A program made the translations under genes and the position numbers. This document shows, one piece after another, positions 1 to 6,269 of a DNA stretch of 11,402 bases; the stretch's first letter is position 1; each line of letters starts with the position of its first letter. The notes beneath the pieces were generated by a model, which was not told the origin of the DNA, searched no databases, and saw only the letters and a program-made list of their open reading frames with translations. This DNA comes from DATILI01 sp035476635. Its GTDB lineage: Bacteria; Pseudomonadota; Gammaproteobacteria; Burkholderiales; Burkholderiaceae_C. The stretch spans positions 1-11,402 of the forward strand of contig DATILI010000114.1 in the NCBI GenBank assembly GCA_035476635.1, given 5' to 3'.

Positions 1-128
1 GTGACCTCCTTGCGGTAGCGCGCGATGAAGGGCACGGTGGCGCCGCCGTCCAGCAGCTCGACGGCGGCCTTGATCTGATGTTCCTGGACCCGGATTTCCG
101 TGGCAATTTGCCTGATGATTTTCTGCAC
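1..128 (-). CDS. tex: Tex transcription accessory protein, N-terminal part (runs off left edge)
   Basis: The reverse complement of the first 128 bases reads as the N-terminus of Tex: it begins QKIIRQIATEI and continues through AAVELLDGGATVPFIARYRK into EVT at the window edge. The ELLDxGATVPFIARYRKEVT stretch is the strongly conserved start of the Tex/YqgF/S1 family, cytoplasmic RNA-binding proteins of about 770-780 residues linked to transcription and RNA metabolism. Only about 42 residues are present, so none of the HhH, YqgF or S1 domains can be seen. The GTG at 128 is chosen because it gives the family's usual Met-Gln-Lys-Ile start; in-frame GTGs at 140 and 170 are possible alternatives. 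It is divergent from the dioxygenase operon, so the 129-261 gap holds promoters for both directions. Confidence 0.88.
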   Translation of the reverse strand, partial: MQKIIRQIATEIRVQEHQIKAAVELLDGGATVPFIARYRKEV

Positions 129-187
129 GCTTCTGGTCACGACTGATATCGAAGCGCGGGAGTTTGCCACAAGGCACCTTCCTTCCA

Positions 188-209
188 CTTTTCTCCCATT
201 TTTCTCCCA
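188..209 (+). promoter_or_regulatory. Tandem 11-bp repeat resembling a BaeR box
   Basis: Two near-identical 11-base units lie head to tail: CTTTTCTCCCA (188-198) and TTTTTCTCCCA (199-209). Tandem direct half-sites about one helical turn apart are the usual binding arrangement for OmpR/PhoB-family regulators. The published E. coli BaeR box is TTTTTCTCCATDATTGGC, and bases 199-216 (TTTTTCTCCCAGATCGCC) match it at 14 of 18 positions, including all of the first nine. A BaeR-like regulator is encoded 2.5 kb downstream in the same operon. Binding itself is inferred. Confidence 0.6.
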
Positions 210-237
210 GATCGCCATGCAGACTGCGGGGCATTAC
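209..237 (+). promoter_or_regulatory. Tentative activator-dependent promoter of the dioxygenase-baeSR operon
   Basis: Directly downstream of the tandem repeat there is a weak -10-like CATTAC at 232-237. The position 17 bases upstream of it (209-214) has no good -35 match and abuts the repeat. This is the arrangement expected where a bound response regulator replaces a poor -35. It is weak evidence, and the transcript start would be near 244. Confidence 0.25.
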
Positions 238-261
238 CAACACCCGCCAAGGAGCCCTCCG

Positions 262-1140
262 ATGTCCTCACACCACCACGGCCTTTCCCACGATCTTGAG
301 ACCCTGGTCCGCTCGATCGCCGACCGCCGGCAGGCCCTGCGCTGGCTTGGGGCGGGCAGCATCGCGTCCCTGCCCCTGCTAGGTTGCGGTGGCGGGGGCA
401 GCGAAACCACCTCCACAGGTACAACGACGGGCACGACGACCGGAACCACGACCGGAACCACGACCGGCACGACAACCACCACCAGCACCTGCTCGGTCAT
501 TCCCAATGAAACCGCAGGCCCCTACCCAGGCGACGGCACCAACAGCAACAGCAGCGGGGTTGCCAACGCCCTCACGCTTTCGGGCATCGTGCGCAGCGAC
601 ATCCGCTCCAGCATCGGCGGATCGACGACCACCGCGCCCGGCGTCCCCTTGACCGTGACGCTGCAGCTCGTCAACACCGCAACCAGTTGCGCCAACCTCT
701 CGGGCTATGCCATCTACCTCTGGCATTGCACGCGCGACGGCCTGTATTCGATGTATTCGAGCGGTGTGACCGGTGAAAACTACCTGCGCGGTGTGCAGGT
801 CACCGACAGCAGCGGCAAGGTCACGTTCACCACGATTTTCCCCGGGTGCTATTCGGGCCGCATGCCGCACATCCACTTCGAGGTCTTCGCCAGCCTCACC
901 GCTGCCACCACAACGCCCGCTGGAGACCAGGTGCGCACCTCGCAAATCGCCCTGCCTGTGGCCACCTGCCAGGAGGTCTACGCCACCTCGGGCTACAGCG
1001 CCAGCGTGGCCAACCTGGCGCAGATCAGCTTTGCCACCGACAACGTGTTCAGCGACGGCACCAGCCTGCAGCTGGCCAGCATCACCGGCAGCGCCAGCGC
1101 GGGCTATGCCGCGACGCTGCTGGTCGGGATTGCGGTATAG
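262..1140 (+). CDS. Tat-exported lipoprotein with intradiol ring-cleavage dioxygenase domain
   Basis: A 292-residue protein starting at ATG 262, preceded by AAGGAG at 249-254 with a 7-base spacer; an upstream in-frame extension would run over tex and is not believable. The N-terminus has a twin arginine (R22-R23, RRQALRWLG) and a lipobox LLGC with Cys42, suggesting Tat export and lipid anchoring. Residues 49-76 are a Thr/Gly repeat linker. The folded domain starts at ETAGPYPG (83-90), typical of the protocatechuate 3,4-dioxygenase/catechol dioxygenase superfamily. The four expected Fe(III) ligands appear as Tyr162, Tyr197, His203 and His205 (GCYSGRMPHIHFEVF), so the iron site looks intact. 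Known family members cleave catechol-type rings between the hydroxyls; the substrate here cannot be told. It is the first gene of an operon with a BaeSR-like two-component system, 21 bases before the kinase. Confidence 0.85.
   Translation: MSSHHHGLSHDLETLVRSIADRRQALRWLGAGSIASLPLLGCGGGGSETTSTGTTTGTTTGTTTGTTTGTTTTTSTCSVIPNETAGPYPGDGTNSNSSGVANALTLSGIVRSDIRSSIGGSTTTAPGVPLTVTLQLVNTATSCANLSGYAIYLWHCTRDGLYSMYSSGVTGENYLRGVQVTDSSGKVTFTTIFPGCYSGRMPHIHFEVFASLTAATTTPAGDQVRTSQIALPVATCQEVYATSGYSASVANLAQISFATDNVFSDGTSLQLASITGSASAGYAATLLVGIAV
404..489 (+). repeat. Thr/Gly-coding tandem repeat in the lipoprotein linker
   Basis: Imperfect 12-base units of the type ACGACCGGAACC encode repeated TTTG tetrapeptides between the lipobox and the dioxygenase domain. 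All copies keep frame, so copy-number change would alter linker length, not reading frame. The linker probably spaces the enzyme away from the membrane. Confidence 0.75.
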
Positions 1141-1161
1141 GCGCGCTATAGTCGGCGCCGC

Positions 1162-2730
1162 ATGCCCCGCCTCACTCTCCAACGCAAGGTCTTCCTCGCG
1201 CTCACGGCGCTCCTGGTCGCGCTGCTGCTGATCTTCGTGGGCCTGTCGCGCTTCGGCCTGCAGCGCGGCCTGGGCGAGTTTGTGGCGGAGATCGAGCTGT
1301 CGCGCATGGACTGGCTGGCGCGCCGGCTCGAGCAGCTCTATGCCGCGGAAGGCAGCTGGGAATTCCTGAAAACGAACCCGCGTGCCTGGCACGCCGCGCA
1401 GATGCGGGACGAGCGAGGCGTGCGCGAAAACGCGCCCACCGGCCCGGGACCGCGCGGGCCTCGGCCGCCACCCGACGGCCTGCATGGCCCCGGACCCGGA
1501 CCCGGCCCTGGCCCTGGACCAGGCGGCGGCATGGGCCAGCCCCAACTGGACCTGCTGCCCGAACGCTACGCCCCGCCGCCACCGCCCGACGTTCCCGGCG
1601 ATCCGCGTGCGCGCTCCGACATGGTCTACACCCGGCTGGCGCTGCTGGACGCCACAGCCACGCAACAGCTCGCGGGGCAGCCCGTGGACCTGCGCGCGCT
1701 CGTGAAGATGCCCTTGCAGCACGGCGACAACACAGTCGGCTGGCTCGCGATCGCGCCGCTCCAGGGCACGCAAGGCGCAGCGGACCGGGCCTTTCTCGCC
1801 CAGCAGTCCCGCTTCGTGGTGTGGACCGGCCTGGCCGGGCTGGTGCTGGCCCTCGTGATCTCCTGGTGGCTCACGCGCCGCTGGCTGGCGCCGGTGCGCC
1901 AACTGGTGCAAGGCGCGCAGGCCGTGGCGGCTGGCCAGCTCGCTACGCAAGTTCCCGTGCAGGGCCAGGATGAACTGGCGGTGCTCACGCAGACCTTCAA
2001 CGACATGGCGCAGCGCCTGGCCCATACCGAAACCTCGCGCCAGCACTGGCTGGCCGACGTGGCCCACGAACTGCGCACGCCGCTGGCCGCGATGCGCGCG
2101 GAGATCGAGGCGCTGCAGGACGGCGTGCGGTCGTTCGACCCCGACACCGCCCGGCGCCTGCACCGCCAGGTCATGCGCCTAGGCCAATTGGTGGACGACC
2201 TGCGGCTTTCCATGGACGAAGGCGGTGGCGCGCATGCGCTTCAATTTCAGGCAGCCCATCCGGTCGACCTGCTGCTGGAAGCGGCCGCGCTGATGCGCGA
2301 GCGCTTTGCGGCGGCGCGCATTCAGATCGACAGCACCGCCCTGCAGCCGCTTGCAGGGCCGGCAGGCCCGCAATGCGAGGCGGATGCGGCGCGGTTGCAC
2401 CAGGTATTTGCAAACCTGCTGGAGAACACGCTGCGCTATACGCATGGCGGTGGCCGGCTGCAGCTCGCGGCACGGGTCGAGCCGGGCCCCGATGCGCCGC
2501 AGTTGCTGCTGCTGTTCGACGACACCGAACCCGCCCCCACACCGCAAGACCTGCCGCACCTGTTCGAGCGCTTTTACCGCGCTGAAAGCTCGCGCAGCCG
2601 TGAACATGGCGGCTCAGGCCTGGGACTGGCGATCTGCAAGGCACTGGTCGAGGCGCACGGCGGCCGCATCGCGGCCGAGGCCTCGCCGCTGGGCGGCTTG
2701 CGGGTCTTGCTCACCCTGCCCTTGGCCTGA
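1162..2730 (+). CDS. baeS: BaeS-like envelope sensor histidine kinase
   Basis: A 522-residue membrane kinase that follows the E. coli BaeS plan throughout. It has TM1 (about 9-29), a periplasmic region (about 30-215), TM2 (about 217-237), a HAMP domain (about 238-290), and an H-box ADVAHELRTP with His302 as the predicted phospho-acceptor. The N-box is NLLENTLRYT (418-427), followed by FERFYRAESSRSR (468-480) and the G2 box GGSGLGLAI (483-491). Early periplasmic features such as the Gly-Ser/Asn-Trp-x-Phe-Leu region (64-69) also resemble BaeS. The periplasmic loop carries an unusual Pro-Gly run (107-123). The G1 box reads FDDTEPAPT (452-460) and lacks the usual glycines. There is no clear ribosome site before ATG 1162, suggesting coupling to the dioxygenase gene 21 bases upstream. 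BaeSR controls efflux and periplasmic chaperones in enterobacteria; the signal here is unknown. Confidence 0.85.
   Translation: MPRLTLQRKVFLALTALLVALLLIFVGLSRFGLQRGLGEFVAEIELSRMDWLARRLEQLYAAEGSWEFLKTNPRAWHAAQMRDERGVRENAPTGPGPRGPRPPPDGLHGPGPGPGPGPGPGGGMGQPQLDLLPERYAPPPPPDVPGDPRARSDMVYTRLALLDATATQQLAGQPVDLRALVKMPLQHGDNTVGWLAIAPLQGTQGAADRAFLAQQSRFVVWTGLAGLVLALVISWWLTRRWLAPVRQLVQGAQAVAAGQLATQVPVQGQDELAVLTQTFNDMAQRLAHTETSRQHWLADVAHELRTPLAAMRAEIEALQDGVRSFDPDTARRLHRQVMRLGQLVDDLRLSMDEGGGAHALQFQAAHPVDLLLEAAALMRERFAAARIQIDSTALQPLAGPAGPQCEADAARLHQVFANLLENTLRYTHGGGRLQLAARVEPGPDAPQLLLLFDDTEPAPTPQDLPHLFERFYRAESSRSREHGGSGLGLAICKALVEAHGGRIAAEASPLGGLRVLLTLPLA
1489..1530 (+). repeat. Pro-Gly-coding hexamer repeat inside the sensor kinase
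   Basis: Tandem CCCGGA/CCCTGG-like hexamers encode an alternating Gly-Pro tract at residues 109-121 of the kinase, in the periplasmic sensor region. The repeat is in frame and would form an extended, flexible or polyproline-like segment. Confidence 0.75.
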
Positions 2731-2746
2731 TCGGGAAAAGCCGAAA

Positions 2747-3460
2747 ATGCCAGGCATGGCCCCGCGCATCCTTGTCGTCGAAGACGAGCCCGACATCGCC
2801 TCGGTGCTGGTGGACTACCTGCGGCGCGAGCACTACGAGGTGCAGCACCTCGCCGATGGCGAACAGGCCTTGGCGCAGGCGCTGGCCGCGCCGCCGGCGC
2901 TGGTGCTGCTGGACGTGATGCTGCCCGGGCGCGACGGCATGAGCGTTCTCAAGGCCCTGCGCCAGACGCTCGCCGCCTTGCCCGTCATCATGCTGACCGC
3001 AAGGGTCGAGGAAATCGACCGCCTGCTTGGACTGGAGCTGGGTGCCGATGACTACATCTGCAAGCCGTTTTCGCCGCGCGAGGTCGTTGCGCGCGTCAAG
3101 GCCGTGCTGCGGCGCGGCCTGCCTACCGCACCGCCACAAGCGCCAGTGGAAGCGCAAGACAAAGCGCCCGACCTGCTATTGGACAAAGCCCAATGGCAGG
3201 CCAGCCTGCGCGGCAGGGCGCTGCATCTCACGCCCAAGGAGTTCATGTTGCTGCAGACGCTGGCGCGCCAGCCCGGGCGCATCTTCTCGCGCCGGCAATT
3301 GCTGGAGCTGGCCTATGCGGACGAGCTCGACGCGAGCGAACGCGCCATCGACTCCCATGTAAAAAACCTGCGCCGCAAGTTCGCGGCGGTGGACGCCGGC
3401 CATGACTGGATTCGCTCGGTCTATGGCGTGGGCTTTGCGCTGGAGCAGCCCGGCGTGTAA
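2747..3460 (+). CDS. baeR: BaeR-like OmpR-family response regulator
   Basis: A 237-residue regulator. The receiver domain (about 6-123) has the acidic pair Glu12-Asp13, phospho-acceptor Asp56 in LLDVMLPG, Thr84 in MLTAR and Lys106 in CKPF, so it should be phosphorylatable. After a Pro/Ala linker (125-140) comes a winged-helix DNA-binding domain (about 150-233) with LTPKEFMLLQTLARQPG and the recognition segment ERAIDSHVKNLRRK, then SVYGVGF. It starts 16 bases after baeS; ATG 2747 follows GGGAAAAG at 2733-2740, with ATG 2756 as a less likely alternative. Kinase-then-regulator order is the same as in E. coli baeSR. It is the expected binder of the tandem repeat at 188-209. Confidence 0.87.
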   Translation: MPGMAPRILVVEDEPDIASVLVDYLRREHYEVQHLADGEQALAQALAAPPALVLLDVMLPGRDGMSVLKALRQTLAALPVIMLTARVEEIDRLLGLELGADDYICKPFSPREVVARVKAVLRRGLPTAPPQAPVEAQDKAPDLLLDKAQWQASLRGRALHLTPKEFMLLQTLARQPGRIFSRRQLLELAYADELDASERAIDSHVKNLRRKFAAVDAGHDWIRSVYGVGFALEQPGV

Positions 3461-3490
3461 GTTCTGGTGCTGCAACCGCGACCAAGCGCC

Positions 3491-4243
3491 ATGAGCACCA
3501 ACCTCGCCGCCCTCTCGAACACCCTCAAGCGCCTGGTGCTGGGCGCCAATGCAGTGTGCGCCACGGCTGCCTTTTCCATGCAAGACAACTGCAGCGCCCA
3601 GTCAGGCGCAAGCCAGGTACCGGTCATCGAGCTCTACACCTCCGAAGGCTGCAGCTCCTGCCCGCCGGCTGACCGCTGGCTGTCCGGCCTCAAGGGCCAG
3701 GCCGCGCAGGGCCGCGTTGTGGCGCAGGCATTTCACGTCGGCTATTGGGACTACATCGGCTGGATTGACCGCTTTGCTGCGCCAGCCCACACAGCCCGGC
3801 AAAAACAGATCGCCGCCGCCAACAACCAGCGCGGCATCTACACACCGCAGCTCGTGCGCAACGGGCAAGACTGGCGCGACTATGGGCGTGCCCTGGCGCC
3901 GGGCACAGACCCAAGCCGGGCCAGCATCAATCTGCAGCGCGTTGCAGGCGACGCCTTCGACGCGACGGTAACGCCCGCCGCTGGCGTGGGAGTCTGGTCG
4001 GCCTACTGGACCGTGACCGAGCACGGCCACAGCAGCAAGGTCAAATCCGGCGAGAACGCGGGCGAGTATTTGCAGCACGACTTTGTGGTGCGCCAGTATG
4101 TTCCGGCGGGCACCTACAGCGGCCCTTCCCGCCTCACCCTGCGCGCCGTGGCGGCCGACGCTGCGCACCCGCGCCAGGTCAACCTGGTGGTGTTCGAGCC
4201 CAAGACCGGCAGGCCCTTGCAGGCACTGAGCCTGGGCTGCTGA
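3491..4243 (+). CDS. Secreted DUF1223 family protein (thioredoxin-like fold)
   Basis: About 250 residues from ATG 3491; a GTG at 3467 would add eight residues, and neither start has a convincing ribosome site, so the start is uncertain. The N-terminal 25-35 residues contain a basic then hydrophobic segment (KRLVLGANAVCATAAF) that is probably a signal peptide. The mature protein begins VIELYTSEGCSSCPPADRWL, the DUF1223 (COG5429) signature with a CxxC pair at Cys54 and Cys57. FHVGYWDYIGWIDRFA, RQ and IYTPQLVRNG further match the family. Members have a thioredoxin-like fold but no established activity; a redox role in the envelope is inference. It begins 30 bases after baeR and is probably the last gene of the same operon. 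Confidence 0.82.
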   Translation: MSTNLAALSNTLKRLVLGANAVCATAAFSMQDNCSAQSGASQVPVIELYTSEGCSSCPPADRWLSGLKGQAAQGRVVAQAFHVGYWDYIGWIDRFAAPAHTARQKQIAAANNQRGIYTPQLVRNGQDWRDYGRALAPGTDPSRASINLQRVAGDAFDATVTPAAGVGVWSAYWTVTEHGHSSKVKSGENAGEYLQHDFVVRQYVPAGTYSGPSRLTLRAVAADAAHPRQVNLVVFEPKTGRPLQALSLGC

Positions 4244-4306
4244 CGGCGCCCTCGGATCCATTCGAGCCTCTACACTGCAGCGTATCGCTTCCTGCCTGCG
4301 AGGCCC

Positions 4307-4828
4307 ATGGCAACCGTTCGCCGCTTCCTGCGCTACCTCTTCACCGCCGCCATTGCCGTGGTCCTGCTCTTCGAGGAGTGGGGCTGGGAGCCGCTGGCCG
4401 CCGGCTTGGCACGGCTGGCGCGGCTGCCCATCTGGGCACGGGTCGAACGCCGCATCGCCGCCCTGCCGCCCTGGGGCGCCCTGCTGGTCTACTTCGTGCC
4501 GATGCTGGCGCTGTTGCCGGTCAAGATGCTGGCCTTGTACCTGTTTGCCCGCGACCATCCCGCAGCCGGCTTGAGCCTGCTGATCGCCGCCAAGCTGGCG
4601 GGAACGGCGATTCTGGCCCGGCTCTTCATCCTGACCCAGCCCGCCCTGATGCAGCTGGCCTGGTTTGCGCGCTGGTACCCGCGCTGGAAAACCTGGAAAG
4701 ACCGCGTGATGGATGAAGTGCGCGGCTCGGCATTGTGGCGGGCCGTGCGTCACTTCAAGCGGCGGGCCAAAGCCCGTTGGCAGGCGATTCGCCGAGCCTG
4801 GTCTGCACAGCCGCGCGATCCACTTTGA
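4307..4828 (+). CDS. Conserved hypothetical membrane protein
   Basis: A 173-residue protein of unknown function. Hydrophobic segments at about 7-22, 57-80 and 88-110 look like three membrane spans, with an amphipathic stretch between the first two (34-52). The C-terminal 45 residues are strongly basic and aromatic (RWYPRWKTWKDR, then KRRAKARW), so by the positive-inside rule this tail should be cytoplasmic. ATG 4307 follows a weak GCGAGG at about 4298-4303. It sits 63 bases after the DUF1223 gene with no visible terminator between them, so it may be read through from the baeSR operon. No catalytic motif is recognised. Confidence 0.75.
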   Translation: MATVRRFLRYLFTAAIAVVLLFEEWGWEPLAAGLARLARLPIWARVERRIAALPPWGALLVYFVPMLALLPVKMLALYLFARDHPAAGLSLLIAAKLAGTAILARLFILTQPALMQLAWFARWYPRWKTWKDRVMDEVRGSALWRAVRHFKRRAKARWQAIRRAWSAQPRDPL

Positions 4829-4836
4829 GATATTTC

Positions 4837-4872
4837 ACCCGGGTAATTTGACAAACTTAGTTTTACCCGGGC
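4837..4872. promoter_or_regulatory. Paired ACCCGGG palindromes bracketing the -35 (probable operator)
   Basis: ACCCGGGTAA (4837-4846) and TTACCCGGGC (4863-4872) form an inverted repeat matching at 9 of 10 positions, and each core ACCCGGGT/C is itself palindromic. The first copy ends just before the -35 and the second fills the spacer and touches the -10. Their centres are 28 bp apart. Binding at these sites would block RNA polymerase, so repression is the likely outcome. The binding protein is not identified; autoregulation by the DUF2239 product is one possibility. Confidence 0.6.
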
Positions 4873-4877
4873 ATAAT
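4848..4877 (+). promoter_or_regulatory. Sigma-70 promoter of the DUF2239 gene
   Basis: A perfect -35 TTGACA (4848-4853) and a CATAAT -10 (4872-4877), 18 bases apart, lie 24 bases upstream of the start codon at 4901. This is the strongest promoter match in the window. Confidence 0.8.
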
Positions 4878-4900
4878 CATCCGACTTAACAAGGATGACC

Positions 4901-5533
4901 ATGAATTTCTCCCTCTCCGCCCCATGCACCGCCTTTGCGGGTAGCCAACGCATCGCGACCGGCGCATTGCAAACCGTTGCGCTGGTCGTGCGGCAATTCA
5001 CCCAGCGCGACGCCCAGACACCGGTGCTGGTGTTCGACGACGCCACCGGCCAGCAATTCGATCTGGATCTGCGCGGCACCCCGGCCGAGGTGCTGGAGCG
5101 CCTGGCCTTGCGCGCCACCTCGACCGCCACCACCGACACGCCGGCGCCAGCGCCCGAACCGGCGCGTGGCCCGGGCCGGCCCAAGCTCGGCGTCGTCGCG
5201 CGTGAAGTGACACTGCTGCCGCGCCACTGGGACTGGCTCAACCTGCAGCCCGGCGGCGCCTCGGTCGCGTTGCGCAAACTCGTCGAGGAAGCCCGCCGCG
5301 CCGGCAGCAGCAAGGACCGCGTACGCCAGGCGCAAGAAGCCAGCTACCGCTTCATGTCGGCCATGGCTGGCGACCAGCCTGGCTTTGAAGAGGCCGCGCG
5401 CGCGCTGTTCGCGGCGCAAGCCACTTCATTCGAGGCGCTGCTGCAAAGTTGGCCTACCGATGTGCGCGCGCATGCGTTGCAACTTGCGGTTCCTGTGTTC
5501 GAGGCCGAGGCTGAACGATTAGTCGTTCCTTAA
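4901..5533 (+). CDS. DUF2239 family protein
   Basis: A 210-residue protein. AAGGA at 4891-4895 is five bases before ATG 4901; an in-frame ATG at 4895 overlaps this site and is rejected as the start. The N-terminal part (CTAFAGSQRIATGAL, then PVLVFDDATGQQFDLDLRG at 41-59) and the second part (GRPKLGVVAREVTLLPRHWDWL, 92-113; QPGGASVALRKLVEEAR, 116-132; YRFMSAMAGDQPGFEEAARALF, 149-170) are the hallmarks of DUF2239, a proteobacterial family of unknown function. A Pro/Ala linker (81-88) separates the two halves. The basic GRPK followed by a short strand and helices resembles a small DNA-binding module, which is only an inference. It is a single-gene unit with its own promoter and terminator. Confidence 0.85.
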   Translation: MNFSLSAPCTAFAGSQRIATGALQTVALVVRQFTQRDAQTPVLVFDDATGQQFDLDLRGTPAEVLERLALRATSTATTDTPAPAPEPARGPGRPKLGVVAREVTLLPRHWDWLNLQPGGASVALRKLVEEARRAGSSKDRVRQAQEASYRFMSAMAGDQPGFEEAARALFAAQATSFEALLQSWPTDVRAHALQLAVPVFEAEAERLVVP

Positions 5534-5561
5534 CCCATATTTCTTTAGTTGGTCGGCACAT

Positions 5562-5590
5562 AGAAAAACTCCACTTGTTGGAGTTTTTCT
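5562..5590. terminator. Intrinsic terminator, usable on both strands
   Basis: A perfect 12-bp stem (AGAAAAACTCCA with TGGAGTTTTTCT) around a five-base CTTGT loop lies 28 bases after the DUF2239 stop. The 3' arm ends in a T run on the plus strand, and the flanking A run gives a T run on the minus strand. It closes the DUF2239 unit and could also terminate minus-strand transcription from the right. Confidence 0.85.
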
Positions 5591-5820
5591 GCTTTATGGC
5601 ACGTCCTTCTTAAAGCAAGTCGCTACGGCCAATACCACAGCAGCTACCACCCATTCGGGTATGTGTGCGCCTGGTGTCATCCACAAAAAAGATGACGCGA
5701 TTTAACTATTGTTGACTTTCAAAATGATCGATTTCCCATAGAGTTCGCAGCACGTCATTCATGTTGCGTAAGGCTTGAATAGAGCTACCCATGATGTGCC
5801 TTTATCTCTGAAGGAAGCTG
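5591..5820. other. AT-richer intergenic region before the lipoprotein cluster
   Basis: Apart from the minus-strand small reading frame at 5594-5680, no gene is seen. A TTGACT at 5712-5717 with a weak CATAGA at 5737-5742 (19 bases apart) may be the promoter of the lipoprotein at 5821; the -10 is poor. The AT-rich change in base composition begins here. Confidence 0.4.
5594..5680 (-). CDS. Possible 28-residue single-span membrane peptide
   Basis: On the minus strand an ATG at 5680 opens 28 codons that read as a polar start, a hydrophobic core (WVVAAVVLAVATCF) and a charged end (KKDVP), then TAA at 5594-5596, four bases before the bidirectional terminator. This is the shape of a small single-span membrane protein, and the terminator sits where its transcript should end. 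Against it: no good ribosome site (only GTGG next to the ATG) and no clear promoter. It may be chance or a gene remnant. Confidence 0.3.
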   Translation of the reverse strand: MTPGAHIPEWVVAAVVLAVATCFKKDVP

Positions 5821-6228
5821 ATGATTTTCAAGAATAGGTTCGTGATCGGTTCGATCGCCTTGGCCTTGTCTGTTGCGCTGCTTGGCGGTTGCGGTGGGGG
5901 AAGTGATGACCCTTGCGGAGAAAAAATGCAATTCTTCGCCATTGCTTTCGCTGCTGAGAAGCATTCATTGAAACTTGGGAAGCCGGCGACGATCGCTTCG
6001 ACCGTGACCCCCGAGAGTTGCCGAGGTGATATGTCTTTCGCGGTGCGGTCTGGTGCGCTCCCACCTGGAATGACGATCGAGAACGGAAACGTCACCGGCA
6101 CTCCCACGCAAAGTGGTGAGTTCAATTTTCAGATCTATATCAGCGGCGTCGAAGGCTATCAGACAGGTGGCTTTAGTTCGTTCACGGCACCGCGCAGTGG
6201 CATTGTTCAAGTGACCGTTTTGCCTTGA
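5821..6228 (+). CDS. Small lipoprotein with putative-Ig (He_PIG-like) motif
   Basis: A 135-residue protein starting five bases after AAGGA (5811-5815). The first 23 residues are a lipoprotein signal peptide ending in LGGC with Cys24, followed by GGGSDD, a typical flexible linker. Cys32 and Cys67 could form a disulfide. Residues 80-106 (LPPGMTIENG, then VTGTPTQSGEFNFQI) match the putative-Ig motif LPpGLt..nG.isGTPt..G.f.f found in many surface and adhesion proteins. The protein is about one Ig domain long. Function is unknown; a surface or periplasmic binding role is inference. It is the first of three lipoprotein genes, 41 bases before the next. Confidence 0.75.
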   Translation: MIFKNRFVIGSIALALSVALLGGCGGGSDDPCGEKMQFFAIAFAAEKHSLKLGKPATIASTVTPESCRGDMSFAVRSGALPPGMTIENGNVTGTPTQSGEFNFQIYISGVEGYQTGGFSSFTAPRSGIVQVTVLP

Positions 6229-6269
6229 TGCGATGGATTGCATAGCCACAGAAAAAAGAGGAACGAGCA

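Noticed and set aside
100..261. Upstream in-frame extension of the dioxygenase gene to an ATG at 100
   Set aside because: It overlaps the tex N-terminus on the other strand, has no ribosome site, and would put 54 residues before a proper Tat/lipoprotein signal; ATG 262 has AAGGAG at a good distance.
1147..1152. TATAGT as an internal promoter for baeS
   Set aside because: No -35 match at the right distance and it would give an almost leaderless transcript; more likely chance.
379..2163. Long minus-strand open frame opposite the dioxygenase and baeS
   Set aside because: Arg/Gly/Ala-rich composition typical of the complement of high-GC genes; the plus-strand genes have clear family motifs throughout.
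2306..2746. N-terminal extension of the response regulator frame into baeS
   Set aside because: The extension is an Arg-rich frameshadow of baeS; the receiver domain begins just after ATG 2747, which follows a GGGAAAAG site.
3602..4753. Long minus-strand open frame opposite DUF1223 and the membrane protein
   Set aside because: Shadow of the high-GC plus-strand genes; spans two real genes and a gap, with no recognisable domain.
4895..4900. ATG at 4895 as start of the DUF2239 gene
   Set aside because: It overlaps the AAGGA ribosome site that correctly serves ATG 4901.
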